A DNA stretch of 64,000 nucleotides from Vulpes vulpes (GCF_048418805.1 NC_132791.1:79166501-79230500); one strand, 5' to 3'. Shown: positions 1 to 10,735, numbered from the stretch's first letter. Numbers and translations: made by a program. The notes: generated by a model not told the origin, from the sequence alone.

Positions 1-425
1 GATCCAAATGTCCATCCATCAACAGTAAGTATGTGTAAAAAGTTATGTGTGTTTCACACAGAAATTATAAAGCTATGAAAATGAATACATCTCAGATACA
101 CACAACTTGGGTTTATCTTGTAAATATAATGTGGACCAAAAAAAAGAAGAAGCAAAAGAATACGTCAGTCATGTTTCATTCATGTATAGTTTTGAACTAT
201 GTCAATTAGGAATGTGTTCATAAATGTATATAGTAAGACTATAAAGAAAAGCAAGGAAGTGATTACCTTATCAGGTGAAAATGGTGATTATCTCTGGTGG
301 GATGGAGAGGATTGTCACTGGAATTGGACAGAGATGGAACTTCAAGAGGTGCTGCCAGTGTTCTATTTCTTGGTTTGCTTGTGGTCATTGGGTGTATTAA
401 TTGTTTCTTGCCACAAAACCAATTG
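1..425 (+). mobile_element. L1M 3' end fragment
   Basis: It opens with the ORF2-tail phrase seen in L1 copies (aaatgtccatccatcaac). It continues into the L1M-type 3' UTR: a purine-rich segment with 'ggttatctctggtggg'-like text, then 'gtgctgccagtgttctatttc'-like text at about 345-370. It is truncated by the window edge. The short ORFs here have no coding support. Confidence 0.6.
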
Positions 426-1500
426 GCAGAAAGGGAGTTAAAGGTGTCCATGGACACCTGCAAAATCGCACATTGCCACTGTCTTGGTCCTAATGTTGAA
501 ACATCAGGGGTCCTGTCCACTGTGCTTTGCTTCTCAGAGAGGCTTGTACCTTTGTGAAGGAGTAGCTAGACGACAGGGGAACTCATTTATGTGTTTTCAA
601 CATCAAAGAACTTAGACCCAAGCATGGGCTTGGAGATGAATGATTGTGGTCACTCCATTTATGCAGGGGGAGCTGGAGTCGCAGGAAAGTCATGATTCAA
701 CTGAAGTGAATGGCCATTTAGCACTTTTCTTTATTAGGCTATCATGTGTCACATGAATTTTAATGCTTCATCTTACTTATGTTTAAGTTATTTGATATAG
801 ATATTAAGTTAGATATGGATACTATATCTACCTTATGTACCAAGCAGACTGTATTAAAGCAGTTTTACATGCTCTATTTTACTTGGGTGGTAATGAGTTT
901 AGGGCAGTTGGCTTCACAGGTGGGTGTCTTTTTTTGTAATTGACCGAGTGCATACTGGACTTGAGTTCAGGTGGTGGTGGCAACAGATGCCCTTCATGAG
1001 CACAGGGGCCTTAGCAAATATCATGCCTAAGTTGTGTGATAGTAGACAAGGTCTTTTGAACAGTTGATTCTTCTGGCATTCTCAGAAATTGCTGATATTT
1101 TTCACTATGGAAGCTCCCACAGAACAGATTGAGGGGATGACATTAGGAAGACAAATGGCTGGGAAAAGATTCAAGACAAGTAAGGGGAAGAAAGTCAAAT
1201 GTGTTAGCCCTGTGTATGTATAGGGTACTCTGGAAAGACACACTAAATAAGGCTGTGTGACCAGGGTTGTTATGTCTTAAATTCCTTTCTCTAAGAGGGA
1301 AGTGTTAGCGGCCTGATAAACAATTTCTCTTAGTTAGCGTGAGTGGATTAACATCCTGCCAGCAGTCCCAGAAAGAGCCACAGAGGACCAGTAGCATGGG
1401 GTAGAAATGCATTGATGGTAGGGAAGTGTCCTTGAATAGACTCCTCAAGGGTAAAAGCCACATCCTTCGTTGACCATTGGTTAATGGTTAAGCCTATGGT
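426..1500. other. unassigned non-coding DNA
   Basis: AT-rich sequence with stops in all frames. I recognise no repeat family, exon or RNA gene. Confidence 0.5.
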
Positions 1501-1523
1501 TAAAGAAACTGTATATATATAGT

Positions 1524-1552
1524 GTCATATATATATGTCAAATATATATGAC
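1524..1552. repeat. AT-rich perfect inverted repeat
   Basis: The arm gtcatatatat at 1524-1534 is the exact reverse complement of atatatatgac at 1542-1552, with a 7-base spacer. Small hairpins of this kind are common in TA-rich tracts. Confidence 0.75.
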
Positions 1553-2160
1553 AGACAGACCCACAGCTGACATTATACTCAACAGTGAAAAGCTGAAAGC
1601 TTTCCCTCTCAGACCAGAAACAAGACAAAGGTGCCCACTGTTAGCAATCCTATTCAGCATGATCCTGGAAATCCTAGCCAGAATGGTCTGTCAGGAAAAA
1701 GAAATAAAAGACATCTAGGTCAGAAAAGAAGAAGTAAAATGGTCTCTGTGTTGAAGACATCTTGTGTATAGAAAATACTGCAGATTCTACCAAAACTGTT
1801 AGATCAATTGAACAAATTTAGTAGTTTCAGATACAGCATCAACAACAACAAAAGACAACTGTTAAAAAAAAAAAAAAAAAAAAAGAGTCCTGCCATTTGC
1901 AACAACAGGGATGGAACCGGAAGGCATTATGCTAAGTGAAATAAGTTGGTGAGAGAAATATAAACTCTGTATTATATTGCTTGAATGGGAAATCTAAAAA
2001 TATTAAACTCAAATAGAGTAGAATGGTGGTTGTCAGAGGTCAATGGGTGGGGGGAATGGAGAGATGTTGGTAAAAAGGTACAAAATGAGTAAGTTTTGGG
2101 GCTGTAATGTACAGCATGGTGACTACAGTTAACAATAGTATACAGTTAAAAACAAAATTG
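1553..2160 (+). mobile_element. L1 fragment with internal deletion
   Basis: 1553-1868 matches the reverse-transcriptase part of ORF2 (aacagtgaaaagctgaaagc, then the 'agaaataaaagacatc' region). A run of 21 A (1864-1884) follows. The sequence then jumps to the ORF2 C-terminus and 3' UTR (tgccatttgcaacaac, 'gaaggcattatgctaagtg', then 'taatgtacagcatggtgact'). More than 1 kb of ORF2 is missing between the two parts. It looks like one old L1MA-like copy with an internal deletion, though two adjacent fragments are possible. Confidence 0.7.
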
Positions 2161-2172
2161 AAATCTATACAA

Positions 2173-2370
2173 GAATAAAGATTTATGTGAATACTTACCT
2201 AATCTCTGGAGATGAAGAGCCTTCTAGTAATAGGACTAATGAAAGTATCATGAAGAAAAAGGAATAGATTTGGCTATATTGAAATTACAAAACTTATGTA
2301 AAAAATGATCAAAATTGATAGACAATAAACTGATAAAATACTTGTCTCAAACCAAAGAAATAAAAGAATA
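2173..2370 (+). mobile_element. possible old L1 fragment
   Basis: The A-rich text 'tggctatattgaaattacaa' followed by 'atagacaataaactg'-like sequence resembles diverged L1 ORF2 downstream of the RT domain. The match is weak. Confidence 0.3.
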
Positions 2371-2378
2371 ATATTCTA

Positions 2379-2573
2379 GGAGCTCTTGGGTGGCTCATTT
2401 GGTTAAGTGTCTGCCTTCAGCCCAGATCATAATCTCAAGGTCCTGGGACTGAGTCCTATATTGGGCTCCCTACTCAGCAGGGAACCTGCTTCTCTTCTTC
2501 CTCTGCCTCCCTCCTCCTCTTGCTCTCTCTCTCTCTGTATCTCTCAAATAAATAAAATCTTTTTTTAAAGTGT
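2379..2573 (+). mobile_element. SINEC (older carnivore tRNA-SINE)
   Basis: It has the tRNA-like head 'tgggtggctcatttggttaag', the B-box-like 'ctgggactgagtccta', a CT-rich body and an A-rich AATAAAATCTT tail. The 10-bp duplication taatattcta flanks it at 2369-2378 and 2574-2583. Confidence 0.9.
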
Positions 2574-2698
2574 TAATATTCTAAATATACAAAGAATTCT
2601 ACATATATTGATAATAAATGTGCTAAGACCTGAATTGAAAAATGGACGAAACTATGAGGAATTTAAAGTAGAAAAAATTAAAATGATAAATATATACA

Positions 2699-2860
2699 GT
2701 CAATCCTCATTAGTCAGAGATATTCCATATTTCCAAACTTGCCTACTTGCTAAAATTTGTTTGTAGCCCCAAAGTCAATGCTCATGGCACTTTCACAGTA
2801 GAATTAAGTGGCCAGATGCTTAGGTTCTCAGTAGATATCCAACAAGCCAATGGTTTCCTT
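2699..2860. mobile_element. possible DNA-transposon relic
   Basis: The text around 'agtcaatcctcattagtcag' and 'cttgcctacttgctaaaatt' resembles a medium-copy mammalian repeat I recall with CAGTCAGTCCTCATTATTC-like ends. I cannot assign the family, and no second terminal repeat is visible. Confidence 0.3.
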
Positions 2861-2876
2861 TCTCAGTTTGACTCTT

Positions 2877-2903
2877 TTTTTTTTTTTTAATTCATGAGAC
2901 ACA

Positions 2904-2959
<56 letters not shown>

Positions 2960-3085
2960 CAGAGACACAGGCAGAGGGAGAAGCAGGCTCCATGCAGGGA
3001 GCCTGAGGTGGGACTCAATCCTGGGTCTCCAGGACCTCACCCTGGGCTGAAGACAGCGCTAAACTGCTGAGCCACCTGAGCTGCC
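2877..3085 (-). mobile_element. SINEC (minus strand) with perfect TSD
   Basis: Read on the minus strand it has the tRNA-Lys-like head, body and A-rich tail of SINEC. The 15-bp TSD ctcagtttgactctt lies at 2862-2876 and 3086-3100. An (AC)n(AG)n tract at 2899-2957 expands the CT-rich region of the element. Confidence 0.93.
2899..2957. repeat. (AC)n(AG)n microsatellite
   Basis: About 11 AC units are followed by about 18 AG units, inside the SINE at 2877-3085. It is likely length-variable. Confidence 0.95.
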
Positions 3086-3135
3086 CTCAGTTTGACTCTT
3101 AAACTGTCAACAACTGTCCCTTACTTTTTCTTTTT

Positions 3136-3331
3136 CAAAAGATTTTATTAATTTATTTGACAAAGAGATAGAGCCAGAAAGCACAAGTGTGGGGAATGGC
3201 AGAGGCAGAGGGAGAGAGAGAAAGACTCTCCACTGAGCAGGGAGCTGGGTATGGGGCTCAATCCCAGGACCCTAAAATCATAACCTGAGCAGAAGGCAGA
3301 TGCTCCACCGACTGAGCCACCCAGGACCCAC
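3136..3331 (-). mobile_element. SINEC (older), minus strand
   Basis: It has the tail 'aaaagattttattaatttat', an AG-rich body, 'ctgagcagggagctgggtat', and the reversed tRNA-like head 'gactgagccacccagg'. It is diverged, and I see no convincing TSD. Confidence 0.85.
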
Positions 3332-3453
3332 AAATGTCTCTTTCAAAGTGTATTTGCTGCCATAGTTTTTTCAGTTTTGTGATTTTTTTTTTATTTTGCC
3401 ATTTAAAATGGCCCTGTGCTTAGTGCTGAAGTGCTGGTGTTTGAAAGTGCAAG

Positions 3454-3659
3454 AAGGGGATGTCTGGGGTGGCTCAGCAGTTGAGCATCTACCTTTGGCT
3501 CAGGGTGTGATCCTGGAGTCCCTGGATCGAGTCCCACATCAGGCTCCCTTCATGGAGCCTGCTCCTCCCTCTGCCTGTGTCTCTGCCTTTCTCTCTGTGT
3601 GTGCGTCTCTCATGAATAAATAAATAAAAAAAATCTTTAAAACAAATAAATTAAAGAAA
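3454..3659 (+). mobile_element. SINEC, plus strand
   Basis: The head is 'tctggggtggctcagcagtt', the B-box region 'gatcgagtcccacatc', then a CT-rich body and an AATAAATAAA tail. The 10-bp TSD aaagtgcaag lies at 3444-3453 and 3660-3669. Confidence 0.92.
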
Positions 3660-4139
3660 AAAGTGCAAGGCTGTGGCATACCTTTCAGAGAGAGTGAGTG
3701 TTTCGGTAAGCCCCCTGGAGGCCTGAGTTGTAGTGCTGTTGGCCATGAGTTCAATGTAAATGAATCCATAATACATATATTAAATAACGTGTCTTTAAAT
3801 AGAGATATACACAAGACAAGATTGTGTATTGATCAGTTGTGGGCAGAGGCTTGTAGGGACCCGAAGGAGCAATTGTTCAGTGTTTGCTAACTCGTGAAGG
3901 CTTTAGAGAAAATAACCATTCTGAATAATGGGAACCCACTCTATATGAAAATGCTCAAATTTGCTAGTTATAAAACATATATATAACAGTATTGGGATTC
4001 TACTTTTCACCTTCAAATTAAAGTGAGTAATAATGATTATGCTAATAATACTGTGATGTGAAGTAGAATACTCTATTTCATAGAGTGCTGGTGTTATTTT
4101 TAAATGTTTCAATCTTTCTGGAAAGCAATTTAACATTAT

Positions 4140-4320
4140 ACATTAAAAGCATTTAAAATACTTCGACCCTTTGACATAGTAATTCTATTTCTAGGAATCT
4201 GTTCTGATGAAATAATCAGAATGATGCTATTAAAGATAGAAAGCTGTTCATGATTTAATGTTAAGTATTTAAAAGTGCCAGATATAAAATTGTAAATGAC
4301 CCCCATTACTTAAAATAAGT

Positions 4321-4367
<47 letters not shown>

Positions 4368-4430
4368 CAAAAAGTATGCAGAGGGAAAAGAAATATACCA
4401 ACATGTTAACAGCAGAATATTTTTTCTCTT
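4140..4430 (+). mobile_element. old L1/HAL1-like 3' fragment
   Basis: 'ttctatttctaggaatctg' followed by 'gatgaaataatcagaatg' and, after the microsatellite, 'aaatataccaacatgttaac' match the 3' region of an old L1M/HAL1-type family. A (TA)n tract interrupts it. Confidence 0.5.
4323..4366. repeat. (TA)22 microsatellite
   Basis: Uninterrupted TA dinucleotides sit inside the old L1-like fragment. A weaker TA-rich stretch recurs at about 4550-4580. Confidence 0.97.
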
Positions 4431-4960
4431 TTAAACATTTATTCATTTATTCCTTTTTATTATCATTCCTCAATTTTATGTCCTCCCTAGAGATATAGAC
4501 ACATGATATATATAATTTTTTATATGTGCTCTTGCAAAATATTTATAGGGCATATATATACATATATATATGATTTATATAAATAGTACTGTGCTATTAG
4601 CTTGTTTTTTTGGCCAGTGTGCACCAGTACTTTGTTTTTGGCCCATCTTTAATACTAGCATACATCTGATTATTCCTGCTGTTGCTGGGTAATACTCATG
4701 GTCTCTGTTGTCATATTTTCCCTCCCACTTCTCTCACATTGGCTAGCCAGACTGCCTCTAACTTTCTGCTCCATAAGTAAAGTTGAAATGGGCATCCTCA
4801 TGGATATTTCTTCTGTCACATTGTGGGTCATAATGTATGCATATACCTAATCTGACTTAGTAGTGACTATTGCCCTTCAGAATAACTGGTTTATTTAAAT
4901 TGTGGGATTATGGTTATTTGAACTTTTTAAAATTTGGATGCATTATCTTTATTAAAAATC
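4431..4960. other. unassigned AT-rich DNA
   Basis: Nothing recognisable as coding, RNA or a specific repeat family apart from TA-rich patches. Confidence 0.45.
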
Positions 4961-4971
4961 AGTTTACTTTT

Positions 4972-5149
4972 ATTTTTTTAAGGATTTTATTTATTTATTC
5001 ATGAGAGACAGAGAGAGAGAGGCAGAGACATAGGCAGAAGGAGAAGCAGGCTCCAGTGGGGAACCTGATGTGGGACTCGATCCCATGACCCTGGGATCAT
5101 GACCTGAGCCAAAGGAAGACACTCAACCGCTGGGCCATCCAGGTGCCCC
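4972..5149 (-). mobile_element. SINEC, minus strand
   Basis: It shows the reversed tail 'ttatttatttattcatgaga', an AG-rich body and the reversed head 'gctgggccatccaggtgccc'. The 11-bp TSD agtttactttt lies at 4961-4971 and 5150-5160. Confidence 0.92.
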
Positions 5150-5224
5150 AGTTTACTTTTTAAAGTATTAAAAAGGAGCAGTTTGGAGGTAGACCCATGT
5201 CTTTCCACGTCCCTGACTTTGCTA

Positions 5225-5575
5225 ATTTAGTTTCTTTGACCTTGCATGTCTCCTGCCTGTACTCCTTGGAACCCAGAAATATATTACCTTATAAGGCAAA
5301 GAAACTGCAGATATGATTAAGTTAAGGATCTTGAGGTGGGAGATTATCCTGGATTATTCAGGTGGGCTCAGGGTAGCCACAGGGTCCTTATGAGAGGGAT
5401 CCAAAAGGGTCAGATTCAGGGGACAGGGCCATGTGGTGACAGAGAAGAGTCTGGGGTCATGTGCTTTTTGGAGACAGAGATAGGAGTGGAGGGTCACAAT
5501 GGCTTCTGGAAACTGGCAGCACCATGATGAGTCTTCTTCTGCAAAATACCTCCCTGGAATTTGCCTTTGTTACTT
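5225..5575 (+). mobile_element. MaLR (MLT1-type) LTR relic
   Basis: 'gatatgattaagttaaggat' then 'gggagattatcctggattat' and 'ggtccttatgagaggg' match the MaLR LTR consensus as I recall it. Both ends have decayed. It is non-autonomous and non-coding. Confidence 0.65.
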
Positions 5576-5945
5576 TATTCCTGTATTTTAAGATTATGCT
5601 GCCTACTAATTAACAGGTATCTAATTTCATACTAATTATGATGCCTCAGTGATGTGGGAAACATGTAAGGCTGACCATTTCTTTCTAGAGCCCTATAAGG
5701 TATACTGAACATGCCAATATTACAGGTGATGAAGAGTCATGTCCTCCATGCCATCAACTTTAGGCGTCTCAAGACACACAGGTGACACTGCTTTTGGGAT
5801 GTGCTGAGAATCATTGATACTAATCATCATTAAGATACTGGACTTTGTAAATGATTTAATTCTAAAAAAACAAAGGATTCAAACTAATTCCGACAATAAA
5901 TTGTCCTTTTATCTCTTACTCTCTTGCATTCTGCGATGCTTTCTT

Positions 5946-6162
5946 TTTAAATCTTTTTTCTTTTTAAATCTTAAAGATTTTATTTATTTATTAATGAGAG
6001 ACACACAGAGAGAGGCAGAGACATAGGCAAAGGGAGAAGCAGGCTCCCTGAAGAGAGCCCAATGTGGGACTTGATCCCAGGATGCCAGGATGATCCCAGG
6101 ATGCCAGGATCATGACCTGAGCCAAAGGCAGATGCTCAACTACTGAGTCACCCAGGTGCCCC
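5946..6162 (-). mobile_element. SINEC with internal 19-bp tandem duplication
   Basis: Minus-strand SINEC flanked by a TSD (tctgcgatgctttctt at 5930-5945, tctgctatgctttctt at 6163-6178; 15 of 16 match). Inside, the unit gatcccaggatgccaggat occurs twice head to tail at 6073-6091 and 6092-6110. The tail region also repeats ctttttaaatctt. Confidence 0.93.
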
Positions 6163-6178
6163 TCTGCTATGCTTTCTT

Positions 6179-6629
6179 AAATAAGAAAGTTAGGGATGGC
6201 CTTATAGTCAGTGTTTGCCAGTTGGTGAGATTTCAAAGAAAAATGAAAATATAACATAGATTTTAAAAAAATCAACAGGTTGAGTGTATAGGTAGCTGAA
6301 ATAGAAGAATGAATTGGTGGTAACTCCAAGATTTTGAAATATGGGGATTCTTTAGGAGAACTTTTTCGGTAGTAGAGCAGTATGTGTGTGTATGTGTGAG
6401 CACATTTGAGGAGTTGTTTATTCATAAGTGTTTGAAGCAAATAAAAGTCCTATAGACATTTTTTGATATGAAACAGAAGAATGAAAGCACAAAAGAACAA
6501 ACAAGGAGATCTGGGAATTCAATGATAAAAATGTTGTATTTAATTGTAGGAGAAGAATAATGCTGGGGCCTGAGGCTTTGGGGATCTGGAGTATGCTGGC
6601 TATCTTTCTGAGTAAGGAGGTAGAGGGCC
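6179..6629. other. unassigned non-coding DNA
   Basis: Several overlapping short ORFs exist on the minus strand, but none has a recognisable domain. No repeat family is recognised. Confidence 0.45.
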
Positions 6630-6637
6630 AGAAAAGT

Positions 6638-6844
6638 TGGTTAAGTGTCTGCCTTTGGCTTAGGTCATGATCTGAGGGTCTTGTGGCAAGATTGAGTCCC
6701 ACATGGGCCTCCCTGCTCAGCGAGGAGCCTGCTTCTCCCTCTGTCCCTCCCTCTGCTCATGCTTGCATGCTTTCCCTCTCTCTTCCTCTCTCTCTCTCTG
6801 AAATAAAGTCTTAAAAATGCTTAAAAAATAAAAAAAATTAAAAA
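6638..6844 (+). mobile_element. 5'-truncated SINEC, plus strand
   Basis: It begins inside the tRNA-like head at 'ttggttaagtgtctgccttt', lacking about the first 25 bases including the GGG..TGGGTGGCTCAG start. The CT-rich body and A-rich tail are present. A short TSD agaaaagt lies at 6630-6637 and 6845-6852. Confidence 0.85.
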
Positions 6845-6852
6845 AGAAAAGT

Positions 6853-7279
6853 CGTATTTGGAAACTGTGGAAAGAAATCACAGGATTATACAGTGTCCCA
6901 GATATCAAAGAAAAAGAGTATTCTTGAGGAATATTCCATAGTATAATTCTTGTAATAAGTATTTTTTAAGTATCAAGAGCAAGACTTGGCTTGAGTGTGT
7001 TCAAATATTTACAGGATGTAAGTCCAAGAAATGCCATTTGTATGTTTGTTTGTGTTATTCTACTCTGGAATTTTGCAGTGTGAAGCCTGTGCAGCTGCTG
7101 TTAGGGAACAACGATCAGATGAATGAAGAGGTGGTGGGAATGGATATCTAGTGGGGAATGGAGGAGGAAAGAGAATTACTATTGGTGCTACATGGAAGAG
7201 TTGGGGAAAAGGCCCAGAAAATAAAGATGAGAAATGCTATAAAGGAAAGTTTTCTGAATATTTTTTTTCTCTTTCTCAT
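6853..7279. other. unassigned non-coding DNA
   Basis: I see no repeat family or exon signal here. Confidence 0.45.
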
Positions 7280-7292
7280 TCTTTTCTCTTTT

Positions 7293-7462
7293 TAAAAATT
7301 TTATTTATTTATTCATGTGAGACACAGAAAGAGAGACAGAAACATAGGCAGAGGGAGAAGTAGACTCCCTGCAGGGAGCCCAATGCAGGACTCAATCCCA
7401 GAACCCTGGGATCATGACCTGAGCCAAAGGCAGACACTCAACTATGAACCCCCAGGCATCCC
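7293..7462 (-). mobile_element. SINEC, minus strand
   Basis: Reversed SINEC tail and body, with the reversed head shortened to 'actatgaacccccaggcatc', so several bases near the A box are lost. The TSD tcttttctctttt lies at 7280-7292 and 7463-7475. Confidence 0.9.
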
Positions 7463-7712
7463 TCTTTTCTCTTTTCTTGTTTTGATTTATTACTTCCCTG
7501 ACTGGCAAGCTCTCACCTATCATTCCAGACCAGGCAAAACTTCTGTCTCTCTGAGGTCTTTTCCCGTCACTGCAAACAGAATGAATTCTTCTTTTTTTGT
7601 AATTTCTCACATGCATGATAAATCTTGTCAACAATTGCAACAACAGTGTATTAAAAATTGCTTACGTGTGTGCCCTCCCAATAAACTCTGGTCTTCTCTT
7701 TGGGCACTAAGT

Positions 7713-7716
<4 letters not shown>

Positions 7717-7749
<33 letters not shown>

Positions 7750-7912
7750 GATAGTCGCACAGAGAGAGAGAGAGAGAGAGGCAGAGACACAGGCAGAGGG
7801 AGAAGCAGGCTCCATGCACCGGGATCCCGACATGGGATTCAATCCCGGGTCTCCAGGATCGGGCCCTGGGCCAAAGGCAGGCGCTAAACCGCTGCGCCAC
7901 CCAGGGATCCCC
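7717..7912 (-). mobile_element. young SINEC_Cf, minus strand
   Basis: It ends with the reversed canid SINEC_Cf head 'ctgcgccacccagggatccc' and has the reversed B-box 'gggattcaatcccgg'. The perfect 16-bp TSD tgggcactaagtcctt lies at 7701-7716 and 7913-7928. The A-tail appears as a run of about 31 T (7715-7745), partly shared with the TSD. The perfect TSD and long pure tail point to recent insertion. Confidence 0.96.
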
Positions 7913-7928
7913 TGGGCACTAAGTCCTT

Positions 7929-8700
7929 GGTTAGAGGTAAAAAGATGGCCTGGGAATGGGCTAGTTGACTTTTTGTAGGTGTATGTGCCTAGGTTGAGAA
8001 CAGCATCACAAGCTCTACTAATTCATGTCTGTGAAATTTAGCATCTGGAGCCTTGCCGTCGGAGTCTATGGCAGCACCATTCAGATTATACGAAGACCTT
8101 AGGCAGGCTGAGTTCTGTGTTGCTAGTGTGGGCTCAGGTGACGTGAGCACTGTTGGTCTGAGAACTACGCACAGTACAAGGCTCCAGGCTTGACAGCGTT
8201 ACTCTAGTGCAGTGGCTCTGTCCTGATGCCAAGTATCTGAACCACCTGGCTTATATTTGTTGCAGAGTAATTAGACCGTATGATTTGGGAGCCAAATATG
8301 GAAGACCATCTTTTATTACTGGTTTATTGATTAATTTTTGATGCCTCATTAATAAAGAACATATATGTATATGGTTATATACATATATATGTATATATGG
8401 TTAGGACATGTGACAAATTATGATATCCATATTAGGATATCTATACCCCTATAAGGTCAGCATGGTGGGTGTCAAGGATATGAAATCACTGGATTGTTTA
8501 TAGAATTCAGTAGTAGTGACTATGGTCCTGAGAAATAGTAGACAAGTTCCTCCAATTTCAGGAGGAAAAAAGATACATTTTCTATGCATTTCTATTGTGC
8601 TGGTGAAAGTGTAAATTGGAATGACCACTTTGACAGTACTCACTAAGGATGAACATAAGTATGCCCTAGGACCAAAATTTTTTTCACTATATTAATATAT
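7929..8700. other. unassigned non-coding DNA
   Basis: Contains a palindromic TA-rich patch at about 8360-8400. No gene or identifiable repeat is seen. Confidence 0.45.
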
Positions 8701-8717
8701 CATATATATGTAAAGTG

Positions 8718-9183
8718 CAGGCATACCTCGTTTTATTGTGCTTTCCTTTATTGTACTTTGAAGATATTGCATTTTTTGCAAATTGAAGATCTGTGGCAAC
8801 ACTGTGTTGATTTAAGTCTGTTGGCACCATTTTTCCAACAGCATTTTGCTTACTTTGTGTCTCTCTGTCACATTTTGGTGATTCTTGCACTATTTGAAAC
8901 CTTTTCATTATTGTATTTGTCATGTTGATCTGTGATCAGTGATTTTGACTCCCTGAAAGTTCAGATGATGGTTAACATCTTTTTAGCAATAAAGTATTTT
9001 TTTGTTAAGGTATGTAAATTGTTTTTTAGATATAATGCTATTGCACACTTAATAGAGTATAGTGTAAACATAAATTTTATATGCCCTGGGAAACCAAAAA
9101 ATTCATTTGACTCCATTTATTGCCATATTTGCTTTATTGCTGTGGTCTAGAATTGAACCTGTAATATCTCTGAGGTATGCCTA
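8718..9183. mobile_element. Tigger1-like non-autonomous DNA transposon
   Basis: It begins caggcatacctcg (8718-8730) and ends tgaggtatgccta (9171-9183), so the terminal inverted repeats match at about 12 of 13 positions. The interior, for example 'caccatttttccaacagcat' and 'tgatctgtgatcagtgattt', matches the short pogo/Tigger1-derived mammalian repeat as I recall it. No transposase reading frame remains: it is an internally deleted copy moved in trans. Confidence 0.8.
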
Positions 9184-9235
9184 TGTATAAATAAGTGTAA
9201 ATATATATAAAACTAAATGTATACATATGTTCATT

Positions 9236-9715
9236 AAGAGACATGAATTAGTGTGTCCATAGAAGTGCTATTCATAATACCCCTAAACTGGAAGCTATCC
9301 AAATGTCCATCTGGATGAATAAATTGTTGCATATTCACACAATGAAATGTGTGTTTACAACAATGAAACTAAATGATCCACAATCATGCAACAATATGAA
9401 TGAATGTCAGAAACAAAATGTTAAGCTTAAGAACCAGGCACAAAGGAGTTATGCTATATGATTCCATTTATACAAAGTACAAAAGAGACAATCTCTGCTT
9501 TTAGAAGCCAAGATATTGTTTACCATTGGTGAGTGATATTTTCTGAAAGAAAGTACAAAGGGAGTTTCTGGGGTGTTTGTTTAATAGGATTCTGCTTCAC
9601 AAGGCTAAGTGCTAGTTATATGGGAGTGTTTGGTTTGAGAAAATTCATTGAGCCAACTGTATGACTCTGTATGAGTCTTATATTATCGTAAACGATTAAA
9701 GAATATACACACAAA
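9236..9715 (+). mobile_element. L1M 3' end fragment
   Basis: 'ctggaagctatccaaatgtc' and 'gatgaataaattgttgcata' are the ORF2 C-terminal region. 'atatgattccatttatacaa' and 'aattcattgagccaactgta' are from the L1M 3' UTR. Frames are broken. Confidence 0.75.
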
Positions 9716-10138
9716 ATGAGTGTTCAGGGTGGGACCTTGGATTGCTCGGGGGGCAGGAATGGGATTAGGACAGGAAGTAATTGTGTAATTACCCAAGATT
9801 AATTTTATTCTCTTTTGGACCAATTGTGTATCCAGTAAACTCTGTTTCCTGGGGGTGATTTTGTGGACCTATTGGTCTTATGTTATAAGACCTTTCTTCC
9901 CTGGTCTGTTTTTAATATAATAGTTGAAATTTAAAATATTTACTGTTATCTTCCTTTTTGTTTTTACACAGGATTATAGGCAACTTAAAAGAAGTATAGG
10001 CCAATTACCTGGTGAAGGGTTTCTATGAGAAAAGATAGATGAAATAATTTAGAGTAAAACACCCACAAAACTTACTTTTGATGATTTTTTTTAACAATTA
10101 GAAAAGCCATTTGCACTACCCAATATCCCAAATAATTA
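9716..10138. other. unassigned non-coding DNA
   Basis: Nothing recognisable. Confidence 0.45.
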
Positions 10139-10149
10139 CCAAGTTTACT

Positions 10150-10156
10150 TCTTAAA

Positions 10157-10194
<38 letters not shown>

Positions 10195-10264
10195 TTCATT
10201 TGAGAGAGAGAGAGAGAGAATGAATGTGTGTGAGTGAGTGAGTGTGGGCAGGGAGAAAGGGCAG

Positions 10265-10299
<35 letters not shown>

Positions 10300-10422
10300 C
10301 TCCAGCAGACTCCCCAGTGAGGGCAAAGCCTGACATGGCGATGGATCCCATGAACCTGAGATCATGACCTGAATCAAAACCAAGAGCTGGACACTCAACT
10401 GACTGAGCCCTCCAGGGTCCCC
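10150..10422 (-). mobile_element. SINEC (older) with expanded tail
   Basis: The reversed tail is expanded to (TTTA)n at about 10160-10196 and the body to (AG)n. The reversed head is 'actgactgagccctccaggg'. The near-perfect TSD is ccaagtttact (10139-10149) versus ccaggtttact (10423-10433). Confidence 0.88.
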
Positions 10423-10649
10423 CCAGGTTTACTCTGTAATGCAGTAGGTTCTTTTCTTGATCCTTCTAATTAGCTATGCATTACCTTAAGCAAGTCATAA
10501 GATCTCTCTGGACAACTCCAACCCCAAGAGTAACTTGGTTACCTTGACTTTTTTTGTAGTAACAATGCTTGTTACATCTGAGATTATACTGATTGTTTTC
10601 TTATTGTATATTTATTTTCTGGTTCCCTCCATCTCTAATGTTTGAGTTT

Positions 10650-10735
10650 TATTACTCTCAGCTTTATTTATTGCTATATGCCTAGTGCTAGAACAGTGCA
10701 TGGCACATAACAGAAAATTTTTATTTAATGAGCAA
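10650..10735 (+). mobile_element. L2 3' end relic
   Basis: 'ctagtgctagaacagtgcat' followed by 'ggcacataac' and 'tttaatgagc' matches the conserved end of mammalian L2. Confidence 0.6.

Noticed and set aside
4323..4366. (TA)22 tract as a possible origin or promoter element
   Set aside because: A simple microsatellite in an old L1 relic; nothing around it suggests function.
7317..7751. 144-codon plus-strand ORF
   Set aside because: It runs through the SINE at 7293-7462 and ends in the poly(T) tail of the SINEC_Cf at 7717-7912 (a run of Phe). It has no domain and is a repeat artefact.
10160..10196. (TTTA)n as a further tail-only insertion
   Set aside because: Here the tract is continuous with a full SINEC body and shares its TSD, so it is an ordinary expanded tail. 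The same applies to 22187-22230.
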